Source: Lachnospiraceae bacterium (GTDB lineage: Bacteria; Bacillota_A; Clostridia; Lachnospirales; Lachnospiraceae). Taken from it: 64,000 nucleotides of DNA. The stretch is taken from positions 25,009 to 89,008 of the forward strand of contig CAAFOY010000070.1 in the NCBI GenBank assembly GCA_900764695.1, read 5' to 3'. Positions 27,890 to 36,376 of this stretch are shown here, in pieces (within the stretch, counting starts at the first letter, position 1; each line of letters opens with the position of its first letter). Position numbers and translations under genes: made by a program. A model generated the notes under the pieces. The model was not told the origin of the DNA, did no database searches, and worked only from the letters and a program-made list of their open reading frames with translations.

Positions 27890-29713
27890 CTAAACCTTTT
27901 GGTAATCATAATTTTGCCTTATATAATTAACTTTTTTCCATTGTTCTTCATTCAACTTAAATTTTCTTAATAAACCTTGGGCTTCAACCATCTTTCTCGT
28001 AAATATTGCCTTGTACACATCTGAATTTATAAAGATTATATTTCCGTGATTATTAGTTCCCCTCTTTTTTAAAGGTTTCTTTCTAATGCACTTCATATGG
28101 CTAACATCTAACTTCTTACCCGTTATGTAACAATTTCCTTGCTGAATGACATATGCTGATAAACTATTGTCATTAAATTCTATTGTTTCTGTTGGGTCTC
28201 TCATTTTAGCTATGGCTTCAAATTCTCTTTGTGTAATAAGCATTAAATTCTTGTGTATTTTCTCTCGACCTTTTGAAGTATAATTACTTATTTCCTGAGA
28301 GAAATTCATAGGACTCCTATGGTGAACTCCCGTTAATGGGAGTAAACACATATCTCCTATGGTTACAATTTTTGTTTCTTTCTGAATACCCATTGTTTGT
28401 TTTTGAAAATTAATGTCTGTTTCCTTAAATGGAATTGTTTTACTAATGTCTCTAAGACGTATTCTTATGGTTGGTAAGAGAGCGTAATTCACATCCGTTA
28501 AATTGTTGTAAATATTTGTTGCTATGCAATAATAATTTTGTATTCCTCTAATGGCTGAATTATAGTTTTTAATTGCCACTGTTGGGTTGTCTTTTCGAAT
28601 GTTAATTATTTTGGCTTTTAGATTGCTTTTTGCATTCTTAATTGCCTTGTCACTCATATCAGTCTTTGCTATATAACCATATCTGGTCTTCCCCTTTGGA
28701 ACGACTTTTATTTTAAAACCTAAATATGTTGATGAGTTTTTCTTAAGATTTATGACTTTTGATTTTTCTTCACTTATGTCCAATTTCAATCTTGTTTTTA
28801 AGAAATCCACTGTTGCGTGATACCATCTCTGTGCTTCGTTATAACTTCCACACATTATTTTGAAATCATCTGCATATCTTATTAGAAATCCATCTTTCAG
28901 ATTGGTGTATTTCTTCGCATATGTTCGAAATGCTGCAACATTAGACATTCTGTTTGGTTTGAATGTTTCCCATTGATTACTTATCCACCAATCTAATTCA
29001 TTTAAGACTATTAGGGATAGTAGTGGACTTATTATTCCACCTTGTGGTGTACCTTTTGTCGGTATTCCTTCTCCCTTTATTTCTGACTTAAGTATCTTAC
29101 TTATGATACTTATTAAACGCTTGTCTCTTATTCCAAGTGTCCATATCTGTTTCAAAAGTTTTCCGTGGTCGACATTGTCGAAAAACCCTTTTATGTCAAC
29201 ATCAACACAGTAGTAATGCTTGTACATATTTATCATACTAACTGTTCTACTAATTGCGTGATGTGTGTCTCTGTTTGGTCTAAAACCATATGAATGGTTG
29301 TGAAACTCAGGTTCACAGATTGGTTCAAGGACCTGCAATATGCACTGCTGAACCAATCTGTCCCATATACACGGAATACCCAATGGTCTTTTCTTGTCAC
29401 TTCCTGGTTTTGGAATGTACACTCTTCTGACAGACTTAGGTTTGTAGTCAGCTAACATCTCTCTCACTGTATTAATCACAGTTTCATCTGTTAGTTCTTT
29501 AATATCGTCTATTGTCTTTCCATCAGTTCCCTTGGTATTACTACCTTTATTACTCTTTAGGTTTCTATATGCTAACCTGATATTTTCTTCTGAACCAATA
29601 ATCTCCAGTAACTTATAAAAGTTGTTACCGTTTTTACTTGCTGAATACAATGAATCATATACTCTTTGCATATCATAATATTCGTTGTATCTCAATTTGG
29701 TTTTCTTTAGCAT
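27890..29713 (-). CDS. ltrA: Group II intron reverse transcriptase/maturase
   Basis: The 607-residue protein has the reverse transcriptase blocks KGTDGKTIDDI, RPLGIPCIWDRLVQQ, FRPNRDTHHAI, PQGGIISPLL and the active site IRYADDFKIM (YADD intact), then the maturase X region. The C-terminal part has an HNH-like layout: CYITGKKLDVSHMKC, an Asn in HGNIIF, but Tyr in DVYKAI where a histidine would be expected. It sits in intron domain IV. It should bind the intron RNA to help splicing and copy it into DNA targets. Symbol is by family resemblance only. Confidence 0.92.
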   Translation of the reverse strand: MLKKTKLRYNEYYDMQRVYDSLYSASKNGNNFYKLLEIIGSEENIRLAYRNLKSNKGSNTKGTDGKTIDDIKELTDETVINTVREMLADYKPKSVRRVYIPKPGSDKKRPLGIPCIWDRLVQQCILQVLEPICEPEFHNHSYGFRPNRDTHHAISRTVSMINMYKHYYCVDVDIKGFFDNVDHGKLLKQIWTLGIRDKRLISIISKILKSEIKGEGIPTKGTPQGGIISPLLSLIVLNELDWWISNQWETFKPNRMSNVAAFRTYAKKYTNLKDGFLIRYADDFKIMCGSYNEAQRWYHATVDFLKTRLKLDISEEKSKVINLKKNSSTYLGFKIKVVPKGKTRYGYIAKTDMSDKAIKNAKSNLKAKIINIRKDNPTVAIKNYNSAIRGIQNYYCIATNIYNNLTDVNYALLPTIRIRLRDISKTIPFKETDINFQKQTMGIQKETKIVTIGDMCLLPLTGVHHRSPMNFSQEISNYTSKGREKIHKNLMLITQREFEAIAKMRDPTETIEFNDNSLSAYVIQQGNCYITGKKLDVSHMKCIRKKPLKKRGTNNHGNIIFINSDVYKAIFTRKMVEAQGLLRKFKLNEEQWKKVNYIRQNYDYQKV

Positions 29714-30451
29714 GGTCTGTAACCTCCTATCTAGGAGTGATTACATCTCTTAGTCTTACTCGAACCCATACCATTCGACTTTAATTTGCTTAACTGTATG
29801 ACTAGAGGTCTTCCCTCCACCGCTTATTATCACGGTTTCTTCGGTACTATACCTCCGCTTTCACTGACATAATCTCACTTATATCACTATTGTGATTTTC
29901 CCGTTTGATACGTTTCGTAGAAAGTAGATTCTCCACGCTGTCAGCTTCCAACGTTCCAAACACACTATCTTTACATCTATCCTTAGGTTCCTTCTATGAG
30001 CCTGTTACCTTGACACTGCCTGTAACAATGTGTGGACTTTCATAAAGGCGGAATCTTACTCGCCCACAGTAACGACACTATTTGTGTCACTATGCATTTC
30101 TACATAGTCCCGATATAGACCCGTACATTCGAAGTTTCGTCAGAAGAGCTTAACTCTCTTCATTCTCACCATAGATAGTTTATAGACCCCCGGCATATAG
30201 GATACACATCTCACCTCTGAAATGCTTTCGACATCTAATCTGTTTCGGTATCTCTCTGCCGACTTCACCGAGCTTCTTACACTTTAGTTTCTACTAACTT
30301 AGGTGCAAGTCGGAGGATTAGGGTTGCCTTTCAGGACGTTACTCCATCATTCGACATATCGTGTGTTTAGTTCTCCGATTTACTACTATTTTTTTTATTC
30401 AATTATTAGTTGCAATCGTGCCATAGCTTTTCACTATGGAACGTTTCGCAC

Positions 30452-30968
30452 CTCCCTTTGGATCAGTCACGATAAATGAACACTTATCGGGCATCTGCAT
30501 AAGGTTCGGCTTTACCTCATAAAATGTCTTTCCTGCACCGGAACCTCCGATAATCAGAACATTGTTATTAAGCTTTGTCTTTCTTGTATCAAGACTCATT
30601 CTGACATTCTGGCTTAAAATTCTATTTTTCCTATCATCCTTATCCCGTAGACTTTTGTTTACCTGTGACAAATTTGCAAACTTTGCCGTACCGTATTCTT
30701 TGCCCGGCATAAGATTTCTCTGACTTGTATAATACATAGTTATCATCACGGCATATATAAGAATAGCCATAAGAACTGCCTTAACCGTAGCTGCACCCTT
30801 ATAGTAATCTGCAATGGGATTTGCAAGTACCTTATTGATGGAATCCATAAATTCACTGATGTTCATTCCCTTAGTCCATGCACCATTTACAAGATATCCG
30901 AAATATGCTGACAGCAAAGCTCCAATAACAAGAAGAACAACAGAAGGCTTTTTCTTCTTATCCGTCAT
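30452..30968 (-). CDS. VirD4/TraG coupling protein, 5' exon
   Basis: The exon encodes 172 codons plus one base. It has two N-terminal membrane segments (about 8-28 and 65-82), the linker MPGKEYGTAKFA, Walker A GGSGAGKT near 142-149, and ends at VTDPKGG/E. The adjacent unspliced reading frame adds 17 intron-coded residues and stops at 30399. It follows the PcfB gene by 3 nt. Protein function requires the intron at 27777-30451 to be removed. VirD4 is the receptor for the relaxase-DNA complex. Confidence 0.9.
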
Positions 30969-30971
30969 TTA

Positions 30972-32084
30972 TCATTTGCCCCTTCCCTGTTCTTCCATTA
31001 TCTTTGATACGCTTTTTTCTGCTGACATCTTTTCATATCTCTTTCTTACTGCGGCTTCCACACTGTCATAATGTTTTGAATACAACGTGCTTCCCTTTAC
31101 TGTCTCTGCCACTCTGTTATTTTTGTCATAAAGCTTGTATTCTTTTTCCGAATCAAGAAATGTAAGCAAAGTCTTTCCGTTATTAATTTCCATAATGTTC
31201 TCTTTTCTTATCCAGACATATCGTACATTCTCTCCCCATGTACCGGGAACCCTTGTCTTGACTGCTACTGTGCTTTCTTCTTTTATCAGTGTCTTTGATA
31301 TTGTAATGTCCGTGAGATTCCTGTTCTTTGACATTGAAACTGCCTGAATTCTCTCTGCAATACTTCGGTAGCTTTTAATTCTTTTTTTTAAGGAATCCCT
31401 GTCCATAACTGCCTCATACTTATTCTCTGTTTCTGATTTTTCAATTGCACCGATTGTGACAAGTTTTCCGATAATCTCCTTTGCATCATCATTTCCAATT
31501 TCAAACTCATTCTTTATGGAATCCACGCTTACACTTTTATTTTCCACAGCATAAAGCCCGACCTTTTCGATAAGTCCCTGCATTATCTCTCCTGCCTTTT
31601 CAGCTTCTTCACTTTGGAATTTTTCATTGCCTTCCTTTTGTTTCTGAAAAAAATCAAGCAGTTTGTTCTTCCCATCTGTGTCACTCTTTTTTACATAATC
31701 GTCGAATGTCGTAATCTGTCCTGATTTCATTTTCTGTAGCATTACATTGATACGTGGCACAGCCTCTGAATGAAATATTATCTCCGTCTGGTTTTTATTG
31801 ATGTTTGGCATTATGGAATAAAGTATTCCATATTTTTTTGCAAGCCTCTTTACCTTTCCTATTTCAGAATTATCAAACTGCAATACCTGTAAGTCTCCGC
31901 CTCTCATAAGAAGTTTTCTCATGGAAGTTCTTCCAAGATTTTTCTCATAATCAAGCATTCCCTTAAGTACAACAAACACTTTTTTTACTGCACTAAGTCC
32001 GTCGCTTCCTATCTTCATTGCAATTTCGATACCGTCATACGCCACCCTTATTATCTGTACTGCCTCTGCTATTTCATCTGCCAT
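30972..32084 (-). CDS. PcfB-family (DUF3801) conjugation protein, long form
   Basis: The N-terminal half of this 370-residue protein matches PcfB/DUF3801 relaxosome accessory proteins: helical start, then RTSMRKLLMRGGDLQVLQF and KKYGILYSIMPN..NQTEIIFHSE. Family members are usually near 150-200 residues; this one carries an added C-terminal half that is helical and includes a winged-helix-like stretch around 170-220 (EIIGKLVTIGAIEKSE). The start at 32084 has GGGAAGG 8 nt upstream and overlaps the previous stop. It directly precedes virD4. Confidence 0.8.
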   Translation of the reverse strand: MADEIAEAVQIIRVAYDGIEIAMKIGSDGLSAVKKVFVVLKGMLDYEKNLGRTSMRKLLMRGGDLQVLQFDNSEIGKVKRLAKKYGILYSIMPNINKNQTEIIFHSEAVPRINVMLQKMKSGQITTFDDYVKKSDTDGKNKLLDFFQKQKEGNEKFQSEEAEKAGEIMQGLIEKVGLYAVENKSVSVDSIKNEFEIGNDDAKEIIGKLVTIGAIEKSETENKYEAVMDRDSLKKRIKSYRSIAERIQAVSMSKNRNLTDITISKTLIKEESTVAVKTRVPGTWGENVRYVWIRKENIMEINNGKTLLTFLDSEKEYKLYDKNNRVAETVKGSTLYSKHYDSVEAAVRKRYEKMSAEKSVSKIMEEQGRGK

Positions 32085-32089
32085 TTTTC

Positions 32090-32485
32090 TCACCTTCCCT
32101 CATAATTGTGTTCTCTTACTTTTTCTCTTATTTCATTAAGTTTTCTGTTTTCAATATCATCCCTGCTTACATTTACTCCGTATGCATTTAATATTCTCTC
32201 AAGACTGTTAAGAGCTTTTTCTTTCTGTATCCTGTACATTTCAAGAGCTGCAATAAGGGATTCTGCTTTTTGATCCCACTCAGGTCTGATACCTATCATT
32301 GCGTTATATCTCTTTTTAATATTTTCAAAATACCTGTCTTTTGATTTCAGTTCTTCAATAAGACTGTTAATCAGTTCCTTGTCGTGGCTCTGAAATCCAA
32401 AATCAAACACAAACCTCATCTCTTCCTCTGTAAGCCCTGACATTCTCTTTTGAATCCACTGTGCTGTTTCATTTATCTCTAGCAT
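32090..32485 (-). CDS. Hypothetical helical protein of the mobilisation operon
   Basis: This 131-residue, charged, mainly helical protein has no recognised family. It has an AGGAGG site 6 nt before the ATG and its stop overlaps the next gene, so it is co-translated with PcfB. The position between the relaxase operon and the coupling protein suggests a relaxosome accessory role, but nothing proves it. Confidence 0.6.
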   Translation of the reverse strand: MLEINETAQWIQKRMSGLTEEEMRFVFDFGFQSHDKELINSLIEELKSKDRYFENIKKRYNAMIGIRPEWDQKAESLIAALEMYRIQKEKALNSLERILNAYGVNVSRDDIENRKLNEIREKVREHNYEGR

Positions 32486-32494
32486 ATCTGCCTC

Positions 32495-33688
32495 CTATCC
32501 CTGCATGCTGTTTTCAAGCTCTGCAATCTCAACTATTTCTTTCATTCTGTCTGCGGGTACCCTGCTGTTTATAATGTCCTCAAGCTGCCTTTCAGTCAGA
32601 CCTTTTTCTATGGCACTTTTAATCTGAACAAGTTGGTTTATGTCAAGTTCTCCGGCTATTACAAGTTTCACAATATTTCTCCTGCTCTTTTTCTTAATGC
32701 CAAGTCTTGTAAAAAATCCTACAGTAGCGTTACTGTTTCTGCGTACTGTTCTTTCAATGTCATTACTGTAAATCCTGGTATAACTGCCACCATATCCTCT
32801 ATCCTGCACTCTCTGACTTGAAGTTTCCGGATACTGTCTTTTTGCAGTCTCTCTGTCATGAGATTTTGAATATTGACTACTTGCAAACTCCCTATCCGAA
32901 GATTTCGGATATTGACCATTTGTAAATTCTCTGTTAGAAGATTCCGGATGTTGACTATTCGATGTCATATTTTCTGCATCCTCTTTACCTTTTTCCTCAA
33001 ACTCCCTTATCTTCTTTTTTAGAGTTTCGTTTTCTTCTTTAAGCATCTCCACCTCTTTTCTGTTCTCTGACGCCTGCGAATAGGCTTTGTTAATCTCATC
33101 CTGCTTCTGCGACAACAAAGTGTCTTTTTCCTGATTTTCTTTAAGAACCTTGTCAAACTCCTCCTCATCCCTTCTGCTTTGCATAAGGGATTTCAGCACT
33201 TCTGCAATATCATCAAATTTTTTATCCGTATTTCCAATGCTCAAGACGACTTCCTGAATATGCTCTGCTATCTTCTTTACATACTCAGGCTCCGTTTCTG
33301 CCGCATTGTAAACACTGTCTGTCATATCGAGAATTTCCTCATAACGCTTTTTCATTACCGCTGCCTTTTCACCACTTTTGGTAATCGCCTCAATGTCCTC
33401 TTCTGGCACACCTTTTTTATAAAATTTAAGTGCCATCTGCATCTGTGCTTTGCTAAGTCCGTCTGCCATAATAATTTTGATAATACTGTCCTCATAACCG
33501 TTTCTAAGACATTCCGAATAAATCCTCATACGGTCAATATCCATCTTTTTATCTGCATACTTTGCTATCTGCTCTCTTGTAAGACCATAATCGGCATCAT
33601 CACTTATCAGTGCAATTACCTCGCCTCTTAATCCCTTATTTTTAAAGCTCTGTACAATCATATTTTTGTCTCTTATATCACTGCTCAT
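32495..33688 (-). CDS. Coiled-coil protein of the mobilisation operon
   Basis: The 397-residue protein has N-terminal short helical repeats (about 10-100, each with a pattern YGLTREQIAKYAD-like), a coiled coil rich in Glu/Lys (about 165-235), a low-complexity region with four imperfect copies of a 12-14-residue unit like NGQYPKSSDREF (about 245-300), and a C-terminal DUF-like helical domain that repeats the N-terminal motif (GLTERQLEDI). No enzyme motif is visible. AGGAGG is 8 nt upstream. It lies between the relaxase and PcfB genes and may act as a relaxosome scaffold. Confidence 0.6.
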   Translation of the reverse strand: MSSDIRDKNMIVQSFKNKGLRGEVIALISDDADYGLTREQIAKYADKKMDIDRMRIYSECLRNGYEDSIIKIIMADGLSKAQMQMALKFYKKGVPEEDIEAITKSGEKAAVMKKRYEEILDMTDSVYNAAETEPEYVKKIAEHIQEVVLSIGNTDKKFDDIAEVLKSLMQSRRDEEEFDKVLKENQEKDTLLSQKQDEINKAYSQASENRKEVEMLKEENETLKKKIREFEEKGKEDAENMTSNSQHPESSNREFTNGQYPKSSDREFASSQYSKSHDRETAKRQYPETSSQRVQDRGYGGSYTRIYSNDIERTVRRNSNATVGFFTRLGIKKKSRRNIVKLVIAGELDINQLVQIKSAIEKGLTERQLEDIINSRVPADRMKEIVEIAELENSMQG

Positions 33689-33776
33689 CTATAACCTCCT
33701 CATTTTGTTTTTTATTACAGCTCAGCCATCAGATCTTTACATCTAACAGATGAACTTCAAAGCAAAAAAATACAAC

Positions 33777-35219
33777 CTATTTTACCGGCTGTCTGTCTTT
33801 TTTCTGTATTCTGTTTTCTTCTTTTTTCTCTGCAATTTGTCTTTCAGATTTTTTACTTTCTTCCCTGATTAACTCCTCTGCAATTTTAAGCTCTCTTTTT
33901 ACAACTTTTATTCTGCTTCTCTGTTTGGCATACTCACTGCCATAATAATCTTTTAACTTTCTTACTTCCTCTATGGTATATCCATGACTTTCGATTTCAC
34001 CGATAAATTTCACATACTGCTCATGCTCTTCATAAAAAAACTCATCACCTTTCCTGTAGCAGTTCTCACTATTTTCTAATTCATCAATCATATTTAATGC
34101 TTCAAACAACTTCCCGGCTGCTTTCTCTGCCCTGCGTATTCTTCCAATATCTTTGTTGATACTTTTCTTTTTATCTGCAAGAACATCTGCCATATCATTT
34201 AGTCCACTAACATCTGTAATTCCATGTTTTGACAGAAAACTGTATTGGTCATGTAACTTATGCATCTTTTTGATTTCATCACGATATTTCCACGCCTGTG
34301 AATAAGGTCTCTTTTTAAGTTTTCCTGTCCGGTAAAGTTTTGCAAAGTATTTTTTCTGTAACCCGGTAAGTTCTACCCTTCGATACCTTTTAAATTTACA
34401 GTAAACAATTCTTGGTGGGCATTTTGCTGTATCCTTTCTGTAAGTTTCAATTCCTTCATTTTTGATCCTTTCCAAAATACTTTTCTTCGTATACGCATCA
34501 CCAAAAGTATCAATTCTCATATACCGCTTCATTCCTTGCATAAATACCGCCATATGTTTTCCCTGCTTAATCGTATATCCTTTTTCTTTCAAAAGTCCTA
34601 GAAAATCTTCATAAGTAACTGCCTGAATAATACATGAATCGACATCTCTTATTACCATATCTCTCCATACAATTTTTTCGTCACGGTATTTGTTCCGCTC
34701 CTTATATCTTTCATTGATGCCTTTTCCATCAGCATCTATGTCTATTTCCGACAAACCATATTCACTGCACAGCCTGTTTGTAAGTGGCTGTATATGCTTT
34801 GCCCAGTCACCTTTTTCGTAACGGTATTTCTTACCTGTTTTTACGCTTACACTGTTAAATATGATATGCCCATGCTTGTGATTCGTATTATTGTGTACTG
34901 AAAATACGACTTCATAGTCATCTCCGATATACTCTCTTGCAAACTTCTCCGTTATCTCAAATGCCGTATCATCATCCACCTCACCTTCCTCAAAAGATAT
35001 GATAAAGTGATATGCCTGTCTTTTGTCTGTTTTGCCAAATTTCACTTTCGTGCTTTTCATCTTATCGTAGGCAAAGTCTGGCTGACAATTAATGCCTCCG
35101 ACAAGTCTCCCACCATCCGTTTTTTCAAAATCTTTAATATAATCAATTGCTGCCTTTAAATGTTTTCCGTGATAACCGCTTCCGCAGTCTCCTATATTTA
35201 ATACCTTAGTAATCGCCAA
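33777..35219 (-). CDS. MobA/VirD2-type relaxase
   Basis: The 480-residue relaxase has the N-terminal tyrosine region CGSGYHGKHLKAAIDYI (Tyr16 or nearby as nicking residue), motif AYHFIISFEEGE, and the metal-binding histidine triad NTNHKHGHIIFNSV near residue 110. A long helical, basic C-terminus follows. It would cut oriT on one strand and stay attached to the 5' end. It starts with TTG, overlapping the MobC gene by 14 nt, which implies coupling. The oriT candidate lies just upstream of the operon. Confidence 0.92.
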   Translation of the reverse strand: MAITKVLNIGDCGSGYHGKHLKAAIDYIKDFEKTDGGRLVGGINCQPDFAYDKMKSTKVKFGKTDKRQAYHFIISFEEGEVDDDTAFEITEKFAREYIGDDYEVVFSVHNNTNHKHGHIIFNSVSVKTGKKYRYEKGDWAKHIQPLTNRLCSEYGLSEIDIDADGKGINERYKERNKYRDEKIVWRDMVIRDVDSCIIQAVTYEDFLGLLKEKGYTIKQGKHMAVFMQGMKRYMRIDTFGDAYTKKSILERIKNEGIETYRKDTAKCPPRIVYCKFKRYRRVELTGLQKKYFAKLYRTGKLKKRPYSQAWKYRDEIKKMHKLHDQYSFLSKHGITDVSGLNDMADVLADKKKSINKDIGRIRRAEKAAGKLFEALNMIDELENSENCYRKGDEFFYEEHEQYVKFIGEIESHGYTIEEVRKLKDYYGSEYAKQRSRIKVVKRELKIAEELIREESKKSERQIAEKKEENRIQKKDRQPVK

Positions 35220-35538
35220 TCTTCTCTTCCGCTTTTCTTGTAGCGTTAATAAGTTTTTTCATATATGCTCTTAAACTATCCATGTCATCACGGCTGTAAA
35301 ATCCTGCATTATTCTTTCTTGCAATCTGGTTAATGTTGTTTCCGATATGATTTACTTCATTTATCAGATTGGAAATCAGCAGCCTTATTTCGGGATAATC
35401 CAAAGGCTTCTGGCTTAAAAGAAAACGCATATAATCAGCATCCGTCATACCGTATTCCTTTGCACGATTTTTTAATAAATCCGCCTCTGCTCTGGTAAAT
35501 TTGAAAGTCTTTACCACATTATGTCTGTTATCTGCCAT
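35206..35538 (-). CDS. MobC-type relaxosome protein
   Basis: This 110-residue protein has the MobC-family layout: a ribbon-helix-helix-like N-terminus (FKFTRAEADLLKNRAKEYGMTDADYMRFLL) and C-terminal helix with NEVNHIGNNINQIARK, a hallmark of MobC. It helps the relaxase bind or open oriT. The start at 35538 has AGAGG 8 nt upstream; longer starts at 35547 lack a site. It lies between the unknown 146-residue protein gene and the relaxase gene. Confidence 0.88.
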   Translation of the reverse strand: MADNRHNVVKTFKFTRAEADLLKNRAKEYGMTDADYMRFLLSQKPLDYPEIRLLISNLINEVNHIGNNINQIARKNNAGFYSRDDMDSLRAYMKKLINATRKAEEKIGDY

Positions 35539-35553
35539 ATACATCATCCTCTC

Positions 35554-35994
35554 TCATTTTGTCAGAGATACCTTTTTAAAAGCAGAAGCCATTGCCTTAC
35601 CGTAAACAGTCCGGTCAAACATTTTCTCTATTATCCGCTCGTCTTCTAAAAGGCTCTCATATCTTTCCTGCTTTTTGCAGAAATCAATAAAGTTATCAGG
35701 ATTTTTTCTTTCCTTATCTGCTTCCGTTATAAGCTCATAATTCCAGTCAAATACCGAATCTATTACATCATCTATTGAATAATCCTCCACTATATTCTCT
35801 GTTTCGGTTATATCAATTCTCACAAGCCTGTTTTCTCTTACACCGATACCGTAGCCATGAGCTTCCATATACGAAATAAGTACTCCTGCCTCTTTATCTG
35901 TAAGGTTCATAAGAATGTCATTCTCATCAAGCCATTCAATCAGTTCCTCTGCCTTTGTAAATACCTCATTTTCATCTGCCACCTGTAATCTCAC
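35554..35994 (-). CDS. Hypothetical protein, first gene of the mobC-relaxase operon
   Basis: The 146-residue acidic protein has no recognised family; it contains WLDENDILMNLTDKEAGVLISYMEAHGYGIGV and a second helical half. GAGGTGAGATT lies upstream of the start. It is the first gene after the oriT-like region and is transcribed with mobC and the relaxase gene. The same gene is likely a conserved part of this type of element, but that is inferred from position. Confidence 0.55.
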   Translation of the reverse strand: MRLQVADENEVFTKAEELIEWLDENDILMNLTDKEAGVLISYMEAHGYGIGVRENRLVRIDITETENIVEDYSIDDVIDSVFDWNYELITEADKERKNPDNFIDFCKKQERYESLLEDERIIEKMFDRTVYGKAMASAFKKVSLTK

Positions 35995-36054
35995 CTCCTC
36001 TTATCCGTATTCTGTTAAGCCTAAAAAAGCCTTTGTCCCCGGTAACAACCTGTC

Positions 36055-36110
36055 TGTCGCAAGATACGCATTTGGTATTACCAATGCTATTCTTGTTAGG
36101 GAAAAATCCC
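36055..36110 (-). other. Candidate origin of transfer (oriT) with IncP-like nic motif
   Basis: An inverted repeat GCATT-t-GGT / ACC-AATGC spans 36068-36087. Directly after it on the minus strand follows GTATCTTG|CGAC (36067-36056), which fits the MOBP nic consensus YATCCTG|Y with one change, and 8 nt separate the repeat from the nick as in IncP plasmids. A second short inverted repeat (GGGAAAAATCCC) is at 36099-36111. The site is directly upstream of the operon that encodes MobC and a MobA-type relaxase, the usual place for oriT. Confidence 0.6.
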
Positions 36111-36144
36111 CTAAAACCCCTGATATATCCATATTTTTATAAAA

Positions 36145-36348
36145 CCGTTGTAAAATTTTGTTATGATTCAGGCTTCCTCTTATGCTTTTTCGTTATGAAA
36201 GCCTTTTTCATATCCACTTTTTACAACGGATTTTTTTGACTGTTTTTTTGAAATTTCTTTTTTCCGTTGTAAATTTTTGTTATGATTTAGGCTTCTCATT
36301 ATGCTTTTTCGTTATGGAAGCTATTTCCATATCCACTTTTTACAACGG
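36145..36348. repeat. Two 85-bp direct repeats, each framed by CCGTTGTAAA inverted repeats
   Basis: Copy 1 is 36145-36229 and copy 2 is 36264-36348, 119 bp apart. Both begin CCGTTGTAAA, end TTTTTACAACGG, and share TATGCTTTTTCGTTATG and CATATCCACTTTTTACAACGG; they differ at a limited number of positions. Each copy can fold on itself: an outer stem of about 10 bp and an inner stem AGGCTT/AAGCCT (copy 1). The location, between the oriT-like site and the primase gene, suggests relaxosome or control sites. Confidence 0.85.
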
Positions 36349-36376
36349 TTTCTGTTTTCATTAAGATATGGTAATT

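Larger units (their letters stand above)
27777..30451 (-). mobile_element. Group II intron inserted in virD4
   Basis: The 2675-bp intron starts on the minus strand with GTGCG (30451-30447), the conserved group II 5' end, and ends with ...CTAT at 27777. Domain V is recognisable at about 27826-27860, with CCGTATGAGG, a GAAA loop and CTCACGTACGG, followed by a domain VI stem whose unpaired A lies 8 nt from the 3' end. Domains I-III fill 29714-30451, and domain IV holds the reverse transcriptase gene. Removal joins ...AAG GGA G to AG ATT TTA..., rebuilding DPKGE-ILRSTGE. The intron is complete and looks active. Confidence 0.93.

Noticed and set aside
30399..30451. True C-terminus of a short VirD4
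   Set aside because: The last 17 codons are the start of the intron; joining the exons gives the normal protein.
36145..36348. CRISPR array
   Set aside because: Only two units of 85 bp with internal symmetry; no spacers of equal length and no cas genes.
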